The position numbers and the translations under genes are program-made. The notes beneath the pieces were generated by a model. It saw nothing but the letters and a program-made list of their open reading frames with translations. It did not search any database and had not been told where the DNA came from. From positions 248,001 through 312,000 of the forward strand of contig NZ_JAIVMF010000003.1 of assembly GCF_020176715.1 (NCBI RefSeq): a DNA stretch of 64,000 bases. The letters are read 5' to 3'. This document shows positions 36,718 through 44,042 of the stretch, in pieces. The stretch's first letter is position 1. Each line of letters starts with the position of its first letter. The DNA is from Stappia stellulata. Its GTDB lineage: Bacteria; Pseudomonadota; Alphaproteobacteria; Rhizobiales; Stappiaceae.

Positions 36718-37368
36718 GTGGTCGGAGCGATACTAGGTTCTTGCAAAGGCCTTTGCCTGACCCTCGCCTGCGCTCTCTCGCTTGTGCAGCCGGTTTCGGC
36801 GCAAACGGACATGACGCTCTTCGTCCTGAAATCGCGACATGTGATCAAGTCCACGGACATCGAGGAGATCCGACCGCCCGACGGCTGGAGCGTCAACAGG
36901 GAGTCGCCATCGATACGGCTGAAGCCGGATGCCGCGGCCGCGTTGAAGGCCTATACGCAAGCGCGCATCGGTGAGCACATCAGCGTCGTCATCTATGATC
37001 GCCGCGTGTCGGACAACACGCTTGTCGCGGACACGATGGGTGGCGAACGCATGTCGCTCTTCGGCTTACCCGAGCTTGAGGACAAGATGCTGCTCGACGC
37101 GATGGCCATCCGCCCGCTTCCCGAGTTCACGGTCGTCATGGCCTACCAGACGCGCGCGGAGATCCCCGTCGCCATCGACAGGTTTCTGGATCGCGCGCCG
37201 GAAGAAACCAGCCAGCACTTCAAGCTCAAAAACGAGACGGTCGCGCAAATCGCGGAGCTGGCGATAGATCTCAGTCCGGAGACGGCGGTGCTGATCCACG
37301 AGGGCGCGTTTCTGGTCTACGCCTGGGCCTACGATCCGGCCACCGGCGTGCTCCGCGTCGGCCATTGA
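36718..37368 (+). CDS. Exported protein with SecDF P1-head-like domain
   Basis: The 216-residue product has a signal peptide (hydrophobic to about residue 28, ending VSAQ). Residues about 60-115 resemble the periplasmic P1 head of SecD: ALKAYTQARIGEHISVVIYD, then RRVSDNTLVADTMGGERMSL, as in the SecD pattern of T..niG..laivlD followed by GG. No SecD membrane segments are present, so it is a stand-alone periplasmic domain of unknown role. The start is GTG with AAGGAGAGG at the right distance. The C-terminal half is not recognised. GC is intermediate between the accessory segment and the core genes. Confidence 0.7.
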   Translation: MVGAILGSCKGLCLTLACALSLVQPVSAQTDMTLFVLKSRHVIKSTDIEEIRPPDGWSVNRESPSIRLKPDAAAALKAYTQARIGEHISVVIYDRRVSDNTLVADTMGGERMSLFGLPELEDKMLLDAMAIRPLPEFTVVMAYQTRAEIPVAIDRFLDRAPEETSQHFKLKNETVAQIAELAIDLSPETAVLIHEGAFLVYAWAYDPATGVLRVGH

Positions 37369-37445
37369 TTGCACCCGACCGCCGTCATCGAAATCCGATC
37401 CCCCGCTCCGTGCCTTGAAAGCGCGCGGGCATTCCGATTGAAGCG

Positions 37446-37475
37446 GCCGGTCTCGACGATCGCGAGACCGGCGTT
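37446..37475. terminator. Hairpin between convergent genes
   Basis: GCCGGTCTCG and CGAGACCGGC form a perfect 10-bp stem with a 7-base loop, followed by GTT. It lies between two convergent genes (36718 gene and FKBP gene). The T-run is weak, so termination efficiency is uncertain. Confidence 0.5.
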
Positions 37476-37494
37476 CAGACCACGCCGCCCGACC

Positions 37495-37923
37495 TCAGGC
37501 GATCTTGACGAGTTCCACGTCGAAGGTCAGTGCCTTGCCGGCCAGCGGATGGTTGGCGTCGAGCAGCACCTTGTCCTCGGTCACATCGGCGATGACGACG
37601 TTCATGGTCTGGCCGTCCTGCGTCTGCACCTGAAGCGGGGTGCCGGGCTCGGCCGGGATATGGTCGGGAAAACTGGCCCGGTCGACGGCCTGGACGCGGT
37701 CGGGCACATGCGCGCCATAGGCGTCTTCCGGCTCGATGCGCACCTTGCGCTTTTCGCCGACTTCCATGCCGGTCACCCCGCTGTCGAGCCCCGGGATGAT
37801 CTGGCCGGATCCCAGTTCGAAGGACAGCGGATCGCGGCCTTCCGAACTGTCGAAGACGGTGCCGTCGTCCAGTGTGCCCGTGTAGTGAAGATGCAGCGTG
37901 TCGCCCGGCTTGGCTTGCGTCAT
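37495..37923 (-). CDS. FKBP-type peptidyl-prolyl isomerase, SlyD-like
   Basis: This 142-residue cytoplasmic protein catalyses proline isomerisation and probably has chaperone activity. It starts KPGDTLHLHYTGTLDDGTVF and has SSEGRDPLSFELGSGQIIPG, then the insert-in-flap domain (PEDAYGAHVPD, VTEDKVLLDANHPLAGKALTF) that defines SlyD-like FKBPs. The His-rich metal-binding tail of E. coli SlyD is absent. The ATG at 37923 fits the family start; a longer frame extending to 38268 is not supported. Confidence 0.93.
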   Translation of the reverse strand: MTQAKPGDTLHLHYTGTLDDGTVFDSSEGRDPLSFELGSGQIIPGLDSGVTGMEVGEKRKVRIEPEDAYGAHVPDRVQAVDRASFPDHIPAEPGTPLQVQTQDGQTMNVVIADVTEDKVLLDANHPLAGKALTFDVELVKIA

Positions 37924-38170
37924 GAAGAAGTCTCTTTCGGGAGGGTGTGGGTTTGACGAGACCCGGTGAAACGTCGGGTGCTCAGTCGCTCGAAGCTCAG
38001 GCTCGCAAGTCTGCCGGGCGATGTAAACCCCAAGATTTCGCGCGATCCAAAAAGCCGGTCGGGCCTCCCGGCCGCATCTGCGTTGCGCATTTGACCTTCG
38101 CAGCCCGCCAACGGCCGGCCCACGCACTGAAGGTTCACCTGACAGATGCTGCAGCGATACCGGTCTCGCC

Positions 38171-38806
38171 CTACGCCTTGCGCGCGACGACAAACCGCGC
38201 CGGCGGCTTCTTGGGAAAGGTGCCGGTCTCGATAATCTCGAAACCGCCCTCGGCGATGATCGCCTCAAGCTCCTGCGCTTTCAAGAAGTGCACCAGCGGC
38301 GCCATCCGTAAGAAGCGCATCACCGGAATGATGAGCCGGAAGACGGGGTTCATGTCGCCGAGACAGACGGTCTTGGAAATGAACAGCCCGCCCGGGCGCA
38401 GGCGCTCCGCGATCTGTGCGACCGCCGCGCGCGGATCTTCCGTCAGATGCAGCAGGCTGAAGGCGAGCACCGCGTCGTAAGCGGCGGCTTCGCCCGGCAG
38501 GTCGCTGAGACCGGCCTTGAGAAAACGGATCTTCGTGTCATCGGCCGCGACCGCCTTTTCCAGCGCGATGTCGATCATCTCCTCGGAGAGATCGCTGGCC
38601 GTATAGGCGCCGACGCAATCGGCAAGCTTGAACGCCGTCGTGCCGGTGCCGCAGCCGACCTCCAGCACCCGCTCGAACCCGTCGATATGCGCGCGCACGC
38701 GCTCCAGCGTATGGGCATAGGCCGCCTCGTCGCCGACGGGGCGCTTGGCATATTTTCGGGCCGCCTTGTTCCAGAACCGCCGGCTGGTCTCCTTGACCGA
38801 ACTCAT
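38171..38806 (-). CDS. SAM-dependent class I methyltransferase
   Basis: This 211-residue protein has the SAM-binding motif VLEVGCGTGTTAFKLA (about residue 47), acidic loop TASDLSEEM, and AVLAFSLLHL followed by RLRPGGLFISKT. The C-terminal region has two hydrophobic helices (VFRLIIPVMRFLRM), which may contact the membrane or a lipid substrate. The substrate is not known; quinone- or phospholipid-type methylases have similar folds. It lies 53 bases after the D,D-carboxypeptidase gene in the same orientation. Confidence 0.88.
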   Translation of the reverse strand: MSSVKETSRRFWNKAARKYAKRPVGDEAAYAHTLERVRAHIDGFERVLEVGCGTGTTAFKLADCVGAYTASDLSEEMIDIALEKAVAADDTKIRFLKAGLSDLPGEAAAYDAVLAFSLLHLTEDPRAAVAQIAERLRPGGLFISKTVCLGDMNPVFRLIIPVMRFLRMAPLVHFLKAQELEAIIAEGGFEIIETGTFPKKPPARFVVARKA

Positions 38807-38859
38807 GTCGATAGCCTCGAATTGACCGCGAGAGGACCAGAGCCTCCGCCGGGTGCCTG

Positions 38860-39834
38860 CTACAGGTAGCGTTCCAGCAGCGCGGTGACCTCGCTGTCGC
38901 GCGCGCGCTCGCTCTCGCCGCCGATGACCACGGCGATGACGCGCTTGCCGCCGCGCCCGGCGGACGCCGCGAGATTGTAGCCCGACAGGCGGATATAGCC
39001 GGTCTTGATGCCGTCGACGCCGGCAACCCGGCCGAGAAGGTTGTTGGTCGCCTCGAAGGTGCGGCCATTGTAGGTGAAGGAGCGCGCGGTGAAGGCGCGC
39101 GCGCGTGTCGAATGCCGGCTCTTCAGGGCGCGGGCGAGGATCGCCATGTCGCGTGCGGTCGTCACCTGCCGCGGATCGGGCAGGCCGGAGGCATTGACGA
39201 ACCGGGTCCGGCGCATTCCGAGCGAGCGGGCCTTGGCGGTCATCTGCGCGGCGAAGGCGCTCTCCGATCCGGCGAGGTTCTCCGCAACCGCCACGGCGAC
39301 GTCATTGGCGGATTTGACCGCGAGCGCCTGCACCGCCTGACGCACGGAAATCGTCGTGCCCGCCTTCACGCCGATCTTGGCCGGCGGCTGGCGCGCGGCA
39401 TTGGCGGAGACCTGGAGCGCGCTGTCGAGCGACACCCGGCCGCCGTCGAGCGCATCGAACAGCAGGTAGAGCGTCATCATCTTGGTCAGCGAGGCCGGAT
39501 AGCGCAGGCCGTCCGCCGCCTCTTCGTGAAGCACCGCCCCGCTTGCGGCATCGACCACGATCGCGGAATAGGCGCGCGGCGTTGCCTGGCCGCTGGGCGC
39601 AAGCCCCAGTTCCGCGACCTGACCGGGCATTTCCGGCAAGGGCGCGGTCTCGACTGCGGCAACCGCGGGCACCGCGCCGCGGTCGAGGGAACCGCCCTGC
39701 GGCGGCGCCGTCTGACAGGCCGCAAGCGCAAGCGACAGGGCCGCGAAAACGGCAATCAGCCGGCTGCGCGCGCCGGCGCGCGGTCCGACGGTTGCCACCT
39801 CATCGCTTGCAGATTGGACAGAGACAGGGCCCAC
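38860..39834 (-). CDS. D-alanyl-D-alanine carboxypeptidase lipoprotein (S11 family)
   Basis: This 324-residue low-molecular-mass penicillin-binding protein trims the terminal D-Ala of peptidoglycan stem peptides. The three serine-enzyme motifs are SLTK (in YPASLTKMM), SAN (in VKSANDVAV) and KTG (in GIKTGYIRL). The signal peptide ends in a lipobox (LALAAC), so it is probably a lipoprotein. No C-terminal PBP5-like domain or amphipathic anchor is present. The start is GTG with AAAGGAG seven bases upstream. It is upstream of the methyltransferase and downstream of the EAL gene on the same strand. Confidence 0.92.
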   Translation of the reverse strand: MGPVSVQSASDEVATVGPRAGARSRLIAVFAALSLALAACQTAPPQGGSLDRGAVPAVAAVETAPLPEMPGQVAELGLAPSGQATPRAYSAIVVDAASGAVLHEEAADGLRYPASLTKMMTLYLLFDALDGGRVSLDSALQVSANAARQPPAKIGVKAGTTISVRQAVQALAVKSANDVAVAVAENLAGSESAFAAQMTAKARSLGMRRTRFVNASGLPDPRQVTTARDMAILARALKSRHSTRARAFTARSFTYNGRTFEATNNLLGRVAGVDGIKTGYIRLSGYNLAASAGRGGKRVIAVVIGGESERARDSEVTALLERYL

Positions 39835-39987
39835 GGGTCGCTCCTTTGCGCTGAAAGCGGCGCCACCATAGCGAAACCGCGCAAGGACACAAGGAACGGA
39901 CAGGATACCACCAGCCAGGGACGCGAAAAATCCGGGGTCGAAGACCGAAGAAGGGCTGCCGGCCCGGGCGACACGGCACGGCGCGGA

Positions 39988-41604
39988 TTACGCGACCCTT
40001 GCGTCGTCGGCGATCACGTCGCTCTCGCCCTCGCCTTCCCCGCGTCCGCCGGAGAGCGCCTGGGCAAGGTCGATGAAGAGTTTGGCAGGCAACGGCGGCG
40101 CAAAGATATAGCCCTGCGCGGCGGACACGCCGAGTTCGCGCAGGCGCTCGATCTGCTCCATCGTCTCCACGCCCTCGGCGATAATGCCCATGCCGAGATT
40201 GTCGGCGAGCTCCACCATCGTGTCGACGATCGTGGTGGAATTGTCGTCCGTGCCCAGGCTGTCGATGAACATCTTGTCGATCTTGATGATGTCGATGCCG
40301 AGCTTTTGCAGATAGGCGAAGCCGCCATGGCCCGTGCCCACATCGTCCAGCGCCACGCGAACGCCGATCGCCTGCATTTCGGCGATGATCTTGCGGGCCG
40401 TCTCCATGTCGGACAGCGGCTGGCGCTCGGTAACTTCCATCACGATCTGCTGGAAGGCGATCTGCGACCCGCCATAGATCTGCTGGATGTCCTCGATGAC
40501 CTGGCGATCCTCGAAATGACCGGCGAAGAGGTTGATCGACAGCTTGAATTCCGGGTTCTGGTAGTAGAGTTCCCCGACCTCTTCCCGCGTCTTGCGCATG
40601 ATCTGCCGGGTCATCTCGAAGATATGCCCCGAGGTCTCCGCGAAGGTCATGAAGGCGCCGGGCGAGATCACGGAGCCGTCCGGCCGCGCCCACCGCATCA
40701 ACACCTCGCAGCCGCGCAGGCGGCCGGTCTCGATGTCCATCACCGGCTGATAATAGGGCACGAACTCGCCCTTGCGGATGGCCTGGACGAACTCGTCCTC
40801 CGCCTCGCTTTCGGGACGCCAGGAGAACCAGACGCCGACCGCCACGAACAGGACGGCAAAGCCGACGCAGGCAATCGCCGCGACCACCTTGAGATCGCGC
40901 ACCAGATTGTCGGCGGCCGATGTCGGCGCCGTCACCACCGCAATCATCGGGTACTTCGTCGACTGCACCTCCGCGACAAGCTCCTCGCTGTCGCCATTCC
41001 CGCTGCGCTGCGCCGCCTCGCCGGACCGCAACCACACGACGCCGTCGCCCAGTTGCAGCTCGACCAGCCGATGCGCCCGCAAATAGTCCGGGCCGGGATC
41101 AATGGAGATCGCCACCGGCGAGATTTCCGCCAGCAGGCGATTGCCGTTTCCGATCCGCCAGCTCACCAGCGCAACGCGGGTGCCCTCGAAGGCACGGTCG
41201 CGCATCCCGATCCCCACCAGCGGCGCGTCCGACTTCAGGACCGGCAATACGGCATCGCCCGTCGCCGGCAACTCGGGCACATTGCACATCAGAACGCCGG
41301 AGGCGTTTACGACGCCAATCATCTGGACGAAGGGCGCGGAAATGACGCCGGCATGGAACGCTGCGCGGTCCGCGGGCGCGCAGGTGACGAGCCCGTCCTG
41401 ATGCAAGGTCTGGAGCGTGGACACCGCGTCGCCAATGGCTTTTTCGGCCCTGAGCACATAGCGTTCGGCAATGGCGGTCATTTCCGCCTGGGCCTGGGTG
41501 ACCGCATAGCTGTTCAGGACATAGTTGGCCGCCACGAGCGGCGCGACGGCAAGCGCCAGCGCGATCAGCAACGTCCTGAAAAAGAGGGTATAGCGATGCG
41601 ACAC
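39988..41604 (-). CDS. Cyclic-di-GMP phosphodiesterase with CSS-motif sensor domain
   Basis: This 538-residue inner-membrane protein has a first membrane helix (about 10-28), a periplasmic region with two cysteines (TCAPADRAAF and VLMCNVPE) consistent with the CSS-motif redox sensor, and a second membrane helix (about 228-248). A C-terminal EAL domain (about 260-515) follows. Catalytic elements include EVLMRW (EVL instead of EAL), NLFAGHFED, MEVTERQPL, ALDDVGTGHGG, KIDKMFID and AEGVET. Disulfide state in the periplasm regulates such enzymes. The start is GTG. It is divergent from the PfkB kinase gene. Confidence 0.92.
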   Translation of the reverse strand: MSHRYTLFFRTLLIALALAVAPLVAANYVLNSYAVTQAQAEMTAIAERYVLRAEKAIGDAVSTLQTLHQDGLVTCAPADRAAFHAGVISAPFVQMIGVVNASGVLMCNVPELPATGDAVLPVLKSDAPLVGIGMRDRAFEGTRVALVSWRIGNGNRLLAEISPVAISIDPGPDYLRAHRLVELQLGDGVVWLRSGEAAQRSGNGDSEELVAEVQSTKYPMIAVVTAPTSAADNLVRDLKVVAAIACVGFAVLFVAVGVWFSWRPESEAEDEFVQAIRKGEFVPYYQPVMDIETGRLRGCEVLMRWARPDGSVISPGAFMTFAETSGHIFEMTRQIMRKTREEVGELYYQNPEFKLSINLFAGHFEDRQVIEDIQQIYGGSQIAFQQIVMEVTERQPLSDMETARKIIAEMQAIGVRVALDDVGTGHGGFAYLQKLGIDIIKIDKMFIDSLGTDDNSTTIVDTMVELADNLGMGIIAEGVETMEQIERLRELGVSAAQGYIFAPPLPAKLFIDLAQALSGGRGEGEGESDVIADDARVA

Positions 41605-41680
41605 GGCCTGTCCCGGATTAAAGCAGCGGTCCCACTATGGCCAAGCTTCGTAAATGACACCTGAAGACCGGACGCACGCT

Positions 41681-41709
41681 TTGACAAATATGCCCGATTG
41701 GGATCAAAA
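41681..41709 (+). promoter_or_regulatory. Candidate promoter of the PfkB kinase gene
   Basis: A perfect TTGACA (41681-41686) is followed after 17 bases by TCAAAA in an AT-rich stretch. The -10 match is weak (3 of 6). The start of the kinase gene is 46 bases further on. Confidence 0.35.
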
Positions 41710-41754
41710 ATTCCGAGCAGGTAATGATTTGACGTTTTTGGAGCGAGGATTTTC

Positions 41755-42663
41755 ATGGAGGCTTTGTTCATCGGCCAGGCCTATATCGACATCACCTTTC
41801 TGACCGACAAGTTGCCGACCGGCGACGAGAAGACCCTTGCCCGCGACTATGCCGTGAGCTTCGGCGGAAACGCGGTGACCGCCGGCTTCACCTGCGCCAA
41901 GCTCGGAATCGCGCCGGATATCATGTGCTCGCAGGCAAACGACTGGCTGGCGCGCATGTTTCTCAACATGGCGGCAAGCTACAACATCTCCATCCACGGC
42001 CGGAAAGTGAAGGAATCCTCCCTCTCCTTCATCATGCCGAAGGACGGACAACGGGCGATCGTGCGCTGCCGGGACGACCATTATCTCCACCCCTTTCAGC
42101 ATCTGACACTCGACGGGTGCCGGGCGCTGCACCTGGACGGCCACATGCCGGACGCCGCGCTCCACTACGCGCGGGCCTGCCGGGACGCGGGGATCCTCAC
42201 ATCGCTTGACGGCGGCGCGGTGCGCGAAAACACCGAGGAGCTCCTGCGCTTCATCGATGTTCCAATTGTCTCTATGCGCTTTTGCGAGCAGCTCGGCCTC
42301 GATGTCGGCGAAACGCTGAATTACCTGCGCTCCCGCGGCTGCCCCGTCGGCGGGGTGACGGTCGGCGACGAGGGACTGTACTGGTACGAGGACCAGGGGC
42401 CGACGACCCATCTTCCGGCGCTTGATGTCCCCGCATCGAAAGTTGTGGATTCCAACGGCGCGGGAGACGTCTTCCACGGGGCCTATGTCTACGCCTTTCT
42501 CTCCGGCGAACATGCGACCTGGACGGACCGTTTCCGCTTCGCCCGGGCCGCCTCGGCGCATGCAATCCAACACCTTGGCAACGAGGCCAGCCTGCCGTCA
42601 TTGGAAAATGTGAGGACGGCCAGCGACCTGTGGCCGGAAAAACCTGTCGCCGCCGCATTTTGA
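41755..42663 (+). CDS. PfkB-family carbohydrate kinase
   Basis: This 302-residue cytosolic kinase belongs to the ribokinase/PfkB superfamily. The substrate-binding glycines are in FGGNAVTAGFTCAKLG and the catalytic base is Asp in DSNGAGDVFHGAY, the PfkB signature 2. VSMRFCEQLGL and GGVTVGDEGLYWY complete the usual core. The sugar substrate cannot be told from the sequence. GAGG precedes the ATG. It is followed by a weak hairpin at 42691-42709 and then by two exported paralogues, and its function may not be related to them. Confidence 0.9.
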   Translation: MEALFIGQAYIDITFLTDKLPTGDEKTLARDYAVSFGGNAVTAGFTCAKLGIAPDIMCSQANDWLARMFLNMAASYNISIHGRKVKESSLSFIMPKDGQRAIVRCRDDHYLHPFQHLTLDGCRALHLDGHMPDAALHYARACRDAGILTSLDGGAVRENTEELLRFIDVPIVSMRFCEQLGLDVGETLNYLRSRGCPVGGVTVGDEGLYWYEDQGPTTHLPALDVPASKVVDSNGAGDVFHGAYVYAFLSGEHATWTDRFRFARAASAHAIQHLGNEASLPSLENVRTASDLWPEKPVAAAF

Positions 42664-42782
42664 CCCGGATCCCGATGCGCTGTGTCAGCGGGCAAGGGTT
42701 GTCCTTGCCGGGCGCTTGGCGCATCGTATTGCTCCGCAGGCAGGGGCGGACCGATTAAAACACGCATTCTGGAGACGTCTTG

Positions 42783-43973
42783 ATGATCAAAACCCTTTCT
42801 CGTCCGGCCCTTGCGCTGGCGCTCGCCTGCCCGCTTGTGCTGGCCCCGCCCGCCCTTGCCTTTGATGCAACCGGCAGCGACGTTGCCGACCGGTTCCTCG
42901 AGATCGTCGAAGCCGGCAATGCCACCGTCTCGGGCTACGACGGCGTCACGCAAAGCGGTGAAACCGTCACCATCAGCGGATTGCGCAGCTCGATCGATGA
43001 AGGCTCGGCGAAGTCCCGGCTGACGATCCGCGAGACGACGATCGCAGGCGGCGTACTGACCGACGACGGCGGGCTGTCGGCCGCCAGTCTGACGATGGGC
43101 GGCGTCAACATCGAGAATCTCGACGAAGACGAGGATGTGACGGTCAGCGCGGAGAGCATCGTGATCTCCGATCCCGTGCTGGCATCTCCGGCGGCGGTGA
43201 AGGCCTCCAACGGCGCGGACGCGATCACGCCGACCTATTCGCGCGCGGAACTGACGAACATCGTGATCGATGCCAATGACGACGGCCGGGTGCCGGTCTC
43301 GCGCGTCGTCGCGGTGATCGACACGATGGACGGCGGCCTGCCGACCTCCGGTTCGATCAGCGTAGAAGGCATCGAGATCACGGCCGATACGCTCGATGAC
43401 GAAGAACGCAAGGCCCTTTCGGACCTCGGCTACGAAAGCCTGACCCTGTCCTTCCAGATGGAGGCCGACTGGAAGCCGGACACCGGTGAACTTGCAATCG
43501 ACCGGCTGACGCTGTCGGGCGAGAACGCGGGCACCTTGAATGCCGCGCTGCGGATCAACGGGCTGACCCGCGAGGTTCTGGAACAGCTCGATGCCGCCCA
43601 GGACAGCCCCGAACAGGCCATGGGCCTGATGCAGGGACTTCTCGTGGAAAGCGTTTCGCTGCGCATCGACAATGATTCGATCGTCGACCGGGTTCTGGAA
43701 AACCAGGCAAAGGAAGCCGGCGCGACCCGGGAAGTCTTTGTCGAACAGCTCACCGGCGCCCTGCCCTTCATGCTGTCGATGCTCAACAACGCCGAATTCC
43801 AGGCCAAGGTCGCTGGCGCTGCGACCGCGTTCCTGAAGGACCCGAAGTCCCTGTCGGCGTCGGCAATGCCGGCCGCCCCGGTGCCCTTCGCCCAAATTCT
43901 CGGAACCGCGATGATGGCGCCGCAAAGCCTGCCGGACATTCTCGGTGTGACCATCACCGCCAACCAGGACTGA
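42783..43973 (+). CDS. Exported protein of unknown function, paralogue A
   Basis: This 396-residue protein has a signal peptide ending PALA and a long beta-rich mature chain with many alternating hydrophobic residues. It is reminiscent of AsmA- or DUF945-like periplasmic proteins, although I cannot assign it. Its last 100 residues align without gaps to those of the next gene (shared AFL-KP, PVP-QILG and SLPDILG/MLPGLLN patterns), so the two are paralogues. GGAGA lies eight bases before the ATG at 42783; a TTG one codon earlier is less likely. A hairpin follows before the next gene. Confidence 0.8.
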   Translation: MIKTLSRPALALALACPLVLAPPALAFDATGSDVADRFLEIVEAGNATVSGYDGVTQSGETVTISGLRSSIDEGSAKSRLTIRETTIAGGVLTDDGGLSAASLTMGGVNIENLDEDEDVTVSAESIVISDPVLASPAAVKASNGADAITPTYSRAELTNIVIDANDDGRVPVSRVVAVIDTMDGGLPTSGSISVEGIEITADTLDDEERKALSDLGYESLTLSFQMEADWKPDTGELAIDRLTLSGENAGTLNAALRINGLTREVLEQLDAAQDSPEQAMGLMQGLLVESVSLRIDNDSIVDRVLENQAKEAGATREVFVEQLTGALPFMLSMLNNAEFQAKVAGAATAFLKDPKSLSASAMPAAPVPFAQILGTAMMAPQSLPDILGVTITANQD

Positions 43974-43982
43974 CACGGACCA

Positions 43983-44008
43983 CGGGAGGGCAAATGCCCT
44001 CCCGATTT
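43983..44008 (+). terminator. Hairpin between paralogues A and B
   Basis: CGGGAGGGC and GCCCTCCCG pair in a 9-bp stem with a 4-base loop, followed by ATTTGCTT. It starts 10 bases after the stop of paralogue A. The weak T-run suggests a partial terminator or an mRNA-stabilising hairpin that could lower expression of the second gene. Confidence 0.5.
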
Positions 44009-44042
44009 GCTTCTGCCCTCCGATGAACAACGGGTTTTGACA

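Noticed and set aside
36396-36896. Minus-strand open frame of 166 codons over the degenerate region
   Set aside because: It runs antisense into the signal-peptide region of the supported gene at 36718 and shows no recognisable domain or ribosome-binding site.
42691-42709. Hairpin after the PfkB gene as terminator
   Set aside because: The stem is only 7 bp and no T-run follows, so a terminator cannot be supported.
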